A stretch of DNA of 29,550 nucleotides from Strigomonas culicis (Eukaryota > Euglenozoa > Kinetoplastea > Trypanosomatida > Trypanosomatidae), in the NCBI GenBank assembly GCA_000482145.1, contig AUXH01000196.1:1-29550 (forward strand), given 5' to 3'. The translations under genes and the position numbers were made by a program. The stretch's first letter is position 1. Each line of letters starts with the position of its first letter. Under the pieces are notes generated by a model that made no database searches, was not told the DNA's origin, and worked only from the letters and a program-made list of their open reading frames with translations. Positions 27,174-29,550 of this stretch are shown piece after piece.

Positions 27174-27881
27174 ATGTCCAACAAGAAACCCGCTTCTAGG
27201 TGTCTTTGTGTCGACGTTGCTCTCATTGCGCTTGTGTGCGCCTGTATATGCATGGCATTGGAAGTTGTGACCAGTTTTGTTCCATCCATGATTCTGCACC
27301 GTCTGCGACCGCACTATCGCGACGAAGGGGACGTTCTCACCTTTTGGGGGCGAACGTACTGCAACGAGGCAGAGGTGTGCTACACGGTGGATGCGGTGGA
27401 GCCAAAGGTTCTCATCCCGGTGCTGACGGCCCTCTGCACAGCAGCGCTCGAGTGCATCTTGCTCGTCGCGCGCTGTGCGTGGCGGTGCCGCTCCCGTGCC
27501 GCGGCTCGGAGCATCTCCACTTTGTCCACCAGTAGTCCGTGCTCCTTCGTCGATGTGGATACGACATCGAAGGAAGTAAACCCCTTTGCTGAGAAGAGCG
27601 ATGCCGCGCCACCCCATTCCAGGTCCTCCCACAGCACCCCCCTCTTCGTGATCTGGCTGTTCATCTTGTTGCTGGCCGCCACACAGGTTGTGGCACTTGC
27701 CCTTGGAATTGCCTTTTACGAAATGGAGCACACAAAGTACTCGAACGAATGGAGGGCGTACGGTGTCGGGTTCATTCTCGAGTGCCTGTCCTTGGCGATA
27801 TCTGCCTTTGCATTTTTTGTGATACTGATCAATGTGCTATTTGGCAGAGACGTCATAAACAAGGCGAATCTATATATTTGA
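27174..27881 (+). CDS. Amastin-like four-span surface membrane protein, 235 aa
   Basis: Four hydrophobic segments are seen at about residues 13-36, 79-99, 157-182 and 196-224. The loop after the first contains LTFWGRTYC (55-63) and a second Cys at 69. This resembles the amastin signature (Cys-x-[ST]-x-[WF]-G-x-x-x-Cys), except that the first Cys position is occupied by Asp53 or Val54. Amastins are kinetoplastid-specific surface glycoproteins of unclear biochemical function. One feature is odd: the loop between the second and third spans is about 57 residues, rich in Ser, Arg and Pro, longer than usual in amastins. It may be an early-branching amastin or another four-span family with the same layout. 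The start is supported by the splice acceptor. Confidence 0.78.
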   Translation: MSNKKPASRCLCVDVALIALVCACICMALEVVTSFVPSMILHRLRPHYRDEGDVLTFWGRTYCNEAEVCYTVDAVEPKVLIPVLTALCTAALECILLVARCAWRCRSRAAARSISTLSTSSPCSFVDVDTTSKEVNPFAEKSDAAPPHSRSSHSTPLFVIWLFILLLAATQVVALALGIAFYEMEHTKYSNEWRAYGVGFILECLSLAISAFAFFVILINVLFGRDVINKANLYI

Positions 27882-27990
27882 TTTTGAGCGAACCGAAGCT
27901 GCAGGAGTGCGATAAAAGAGGGCGTGTAGGGTGTTTGTGTTTTGTGTGTATCTGTAACTCGATTTCTGTCTGTCTCACAAGCAAACATAT

Positions 27991-28032
27991 TGCTCTCTCT
28001 CTCTCTCTCTCTTTTTTTTTTTTTTACATGAG
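27991..28032 (+). promoter_or_regulatory. (CT)n/T tract and ambiguous splice acceptor overlapping the start region
   Basis: CT repeats (27993-28011) run into a T-run ending at 28025. The first AG after the tract is 28031-28032, directly behind an ATG at 28028 and one base before a second in-frame ATG at 28034. An earlier AG at 27980-27981 follows a weaker tract. The acceptor used decides which Met starts the protein. Confidence 0.5.
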
Positions 28033-28600
28033 AATGAACTTTGTAAAACATCGTCTTCTCTCGCTTCGTGCTGTTCCGCTGTGTCAGATCCGGCGATGCT
28101 CCGCGTCAAGCCGCGCAGAGAATGCTCCGTCTGCGTCACCTGTAAAGGCAGCCATCTCTCGCGCCACAAACGACTTCGCGGACCAGGAAGGGCGCCGCCC
28201 GCGTGTCTTGCTGGTTTCCATGCAAGCGCAGCGTCATACCGCCCGCAGCGGCGACTCCCTGGCCTCCTCCTTGGCTCAGTTGGGCTTCGACGTCGACGTG
28301 TGCCCCATCATCGCCCCCGCGGCGATTGCGCGCGAGGCCGTGGAGGCCGACGTGCACCTCGTGCATCTCCACGTGGCCGAGGAGGGCCCTGTGCGGGAGT
28401 CCATCGCTGACGTCGCGGGCGCGATTGTGGAGGATTTGAAAAGGGAGGGCGCCACGGACATCCCCGTGTGTGTGCTACTGCCCGCTGTGGAGGAGCAGGA
28501 GAGGGCAAGGCTCGTGACCTGCGGCGTCTCCAGTGTGTTCACCCCCGAGACGAGCGAGACAGACATGTGCGATCAATACCTCCGTCTACTGATGAACTAG
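28028..28600 (+). CDS. Stand-alone cobalamin-domain-like protein with lost B12 motif, probably mitochondrial
   Basis: The protein has 190 residues from this ATG, or 188 from 28034 if the first AG after the tract is used. The N-terminus (about 1-35) is rich in Arg, Ser, Leu and Ala and resembles a mitochondrial presequence. From about residue 58 it follows the C-terminal cobalamin-binding domain of methylmalonyl-CoA mutase: RPRVLLVSM, then LAQLGFDVDVCP, then AREAVEADVHLVHLHV, and GVSSVFTPET near the end. The DxHxxG signature that brings the axial His to cobalt is degraded: His70 remains, but the Asp position is Gln68 and the Gly position Arg73. The glycine-rich base-binding segment is also replaced (LLPAVEE). 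No catalytic barrel domain is present. It is probably not a B12 enzyme but a reused Rossmann-like fold, perhaps structural or regulatory. That last point is inference. Confidence 0.8.
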   Translation: MRMNFVKHRLLSLRAVPLCQIRRCSASSRAENAPSASPVKAAISRATNDFADQEGRRPRVLLVSMQAQRHTARSGDSLASSLAQLGFDVDVCPIIAPAAIAREAVEADVHLVHLHVAEEGPVRESIADVAGAIVEDLKREGATDIPVCVLLPAVEEQERARLVTCGVSSVFTPETSETDMCDQYLRLLMN

Positions 28601-29050
28601 CGCTTACAGCACATGCATCGCAAAGAGTGGATTTCAAAACAGAAAAACGAAGAATATCGACGACTCCCATATGTTTTTATTCCTCTTTCCTTCCTCTTCT
28701 CTGCTTTGATTGTTTTCCGCTGATCGTTTTCGCTCTCTTCCGCATTTTTCCTTGGGTTCTTTTTTTTTTCTTTGCCTTTTAATATTGCTAAGCAAGGAAG
28801 CGGTACATGGTTGCGAAGCCGCACCATGTCTATGCGGATATGAGGTGTTATGAAAAAAAAAAGGAACTAATCGACTACATATCTTTACTCTTCCACTTTC
28901 TCTACGTAACGTATTATTAGATTCTATTTTTCATTTTTTCTCACTACCTTTTTTTGTTTTCTTTTTCTTCTTTTATTTCCTTCTAACTTTGTTTCGTATT
29001 ATAGTCCCTTGCTGACGTAAACTACAACACACAAACAGTTTTCCACCACA
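28601..29050. other. Intergenic spacer before the last gene
   Basis: No gene is seen. It is T-rich with runs near 28760-28770 and an A-run at 28852-28862. It ends in long pyrimidine tracts and a splice acceptor. Confidence 0.6.
28941..29004 (+). promoter_or_regulatory. Pyrimidine tract and trans-splice acceptor for the last gene
   Basis: A long T/C tract ends in GTATTATAG with AG at 29003-29004. The first ATG downstream is 29051 (5' UTR 46 nt). Confidence 0.6.
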
Positions 29051-29550
29051 ATGAAGTCTTGGTATAAGCAGTTGCCATTTGCGTCAGTGTACCTTTTCTG
29101 CGCTTGTGCGGTGCTACTGCTGACGGTCTGTCCCACAACGGCCACAACGACAAACACTGTTACCGGCAGTATTACGGTAACCGACAGTGAATTTGATGAC
29201 ATTGTGTATGATGTGAGTACAATGACCAATACCAACCCCCCATCCGTCAACACCATTTCAGGCTGCACCATCAAGGGGAGCGGCTTGACCTTCAACGGTT
29301 TCCCGAGCTCCGTTTCCAGCACCATTCCTGTGTTCAACCTGACACTGACCAAGTCGACGGTCACGGAATCTACCGTCTTTATCAAAGGATACTTCCCGCG
29401 CTACTCAAACCTGATCATCTCGTACACCACGGCCAATCTGTTCGGTTATACTCACGTGTTCAACTTGCAAACCTTCGTGCCAGAGAATTATGTGGTGATC
29501 TATATATATGAGACCACCGCCACGTGGAATGCGGACAACGATGGTGGTAA
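29051..29550 (+). CDS. 5' end of a secreted or surface protein, possibly DGF-1-like (partial)
   Basis: The frame is open from the ATG to the window edge (166 full codons, no stop). The N-terminus is a signal peptide or signal anchor: MKSWYKQLPF followed by a hydrophobic core (about residues 10-27) and a Thr-rich mature start (PTTATTTNT). The rest is rich in Thr, Ser, Asn, Val and Ile with alternating hydrophobic residues, as in beta-helix or beta-sandwich surface proteins. SGCTIKGSGL, FNGFPSSVSS and a following FNLTLT recall repeat units of the dispersed gene family 1 (DGF-1) of trypanosomatids; this comparison is from memory and moderate at best. GC at third positions is clearly lower than in the genes before 23.6 kb. 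One NLT sequon is visible. It could be another large kinetoplastid surface antigen. Confidence 0.72.
   Translation, partial: MKSWYKQLPFASVYLFCACAVLLLTVCPTTATTTNTVTGSITVTDSEFDDIVYDVSTMTNTNPPSVNTISGCTIKGSGLTFNGFPSSVSSTIPVFNLTLTKSTVTESTVFIKGYFPRYSNLIISYTTANLFGYTHVFNLQTFVPENYVVIYIYETTATWNADNDGG

Noticed and set aside
27749..28027. Long upstream extension of the cobalamin-domain frame overlapping the amastin-like gene
   Set aside because: It overlaps another gene and crosses the CT/T splice tract. It is open only by chance.
1..29550. tRNA, rRNA, CRISPR, insertion sequence or bacterial operon signals
   Set aside because: None were recognised by eye. The layout (spliced-leader style signals, eukaryotic proteins) argues against a bacterial origin. 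tRNA and snoRNA scans were not possible here.

Overview
The window looks like nuclear DNA of a trypanosomatid flagellate (Kinetoplastea); the genus cannot be fixed from the sequence alone. All 14 supported protein genes lie on the + strand, none needs an intron, and the standard stop codons end every complete frame. Most genes follow a pyrimidine tract and an AG, the layout of spliced-leader trans-splicing in a directional polycistronic unit. Coding DNA is GC-rich, strongly so up to about 23.6 kb, while the spacers are AT/T-rich and full of homopolymers and microsatellites. Product types also fit: an axonemal dynein, a tubulin tyrosine ligase, an amastin-like membrane protein and a probable large surface protein. 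No strand switch, rRNA, tRNA, CRISPR array or insertion sequence was seen.

Layout. 1-372: (TA)n tract and spacer. 373-1098: FabG/CBR4-type short-chain reductase. 1357-2607: unrecognised coiled-coil protein. 2915-3751 and 4207-5889: two adjacent CAMK-like protein kinases, the first minimal, the second with a CaMK-like regulatory helix and a cysteine-rich tail. 5890-6903: AT-rich spacer of about 1 kb. 6904-8328: PRP19 (U-box plus WD40). 8705-9868: tubulin-tyrosine ligase. 10174-10572: small basic, probably nuclear protein. 10876-23619: complete 4247-residue single-headed inner-arm-type axonemal dynein heavy chain, which takes up over 40% of the window.

From 23.6 kb the coding sequence is less GC-biased. 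23966-24526: NAA20, catalytic subunit of the NatB N-terminal acetyltransferase. 24726-26129: type II membrane GT2-like glycosyltransferase. 26668-26961: 97-residue membrane protein ending in nine aspartates. 27174-27881: amastin-like four-span protein. 28028-28600: a stand-alone, probably mitochondrial protein with the cobalamin-binding fold of methylmalonyl-CoA mutase but without the normal B12 motif. 29051-29550: 5' end of a secreted or surface protein, possibly of the DGF-1 beta-helix type, cut by the window edge.

Neighbours in trypanosomatid arrays are usually co-transcribed without sharing a pathway, so no operon logic is claimed. Two themes recur: flagellum and microtubule functions (dynein, tubulin tyrosine ligase) and, at the right end, membrane or surface functions (glycosyltransferase, amastin-like, surface protein). 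No clearly new multi-gene system was found. The best leads are the degenerate cobalamin-domain protein, the kinase with a CaMK-like helix, and AUG codons placed almost directly at predicted splice acceptors.
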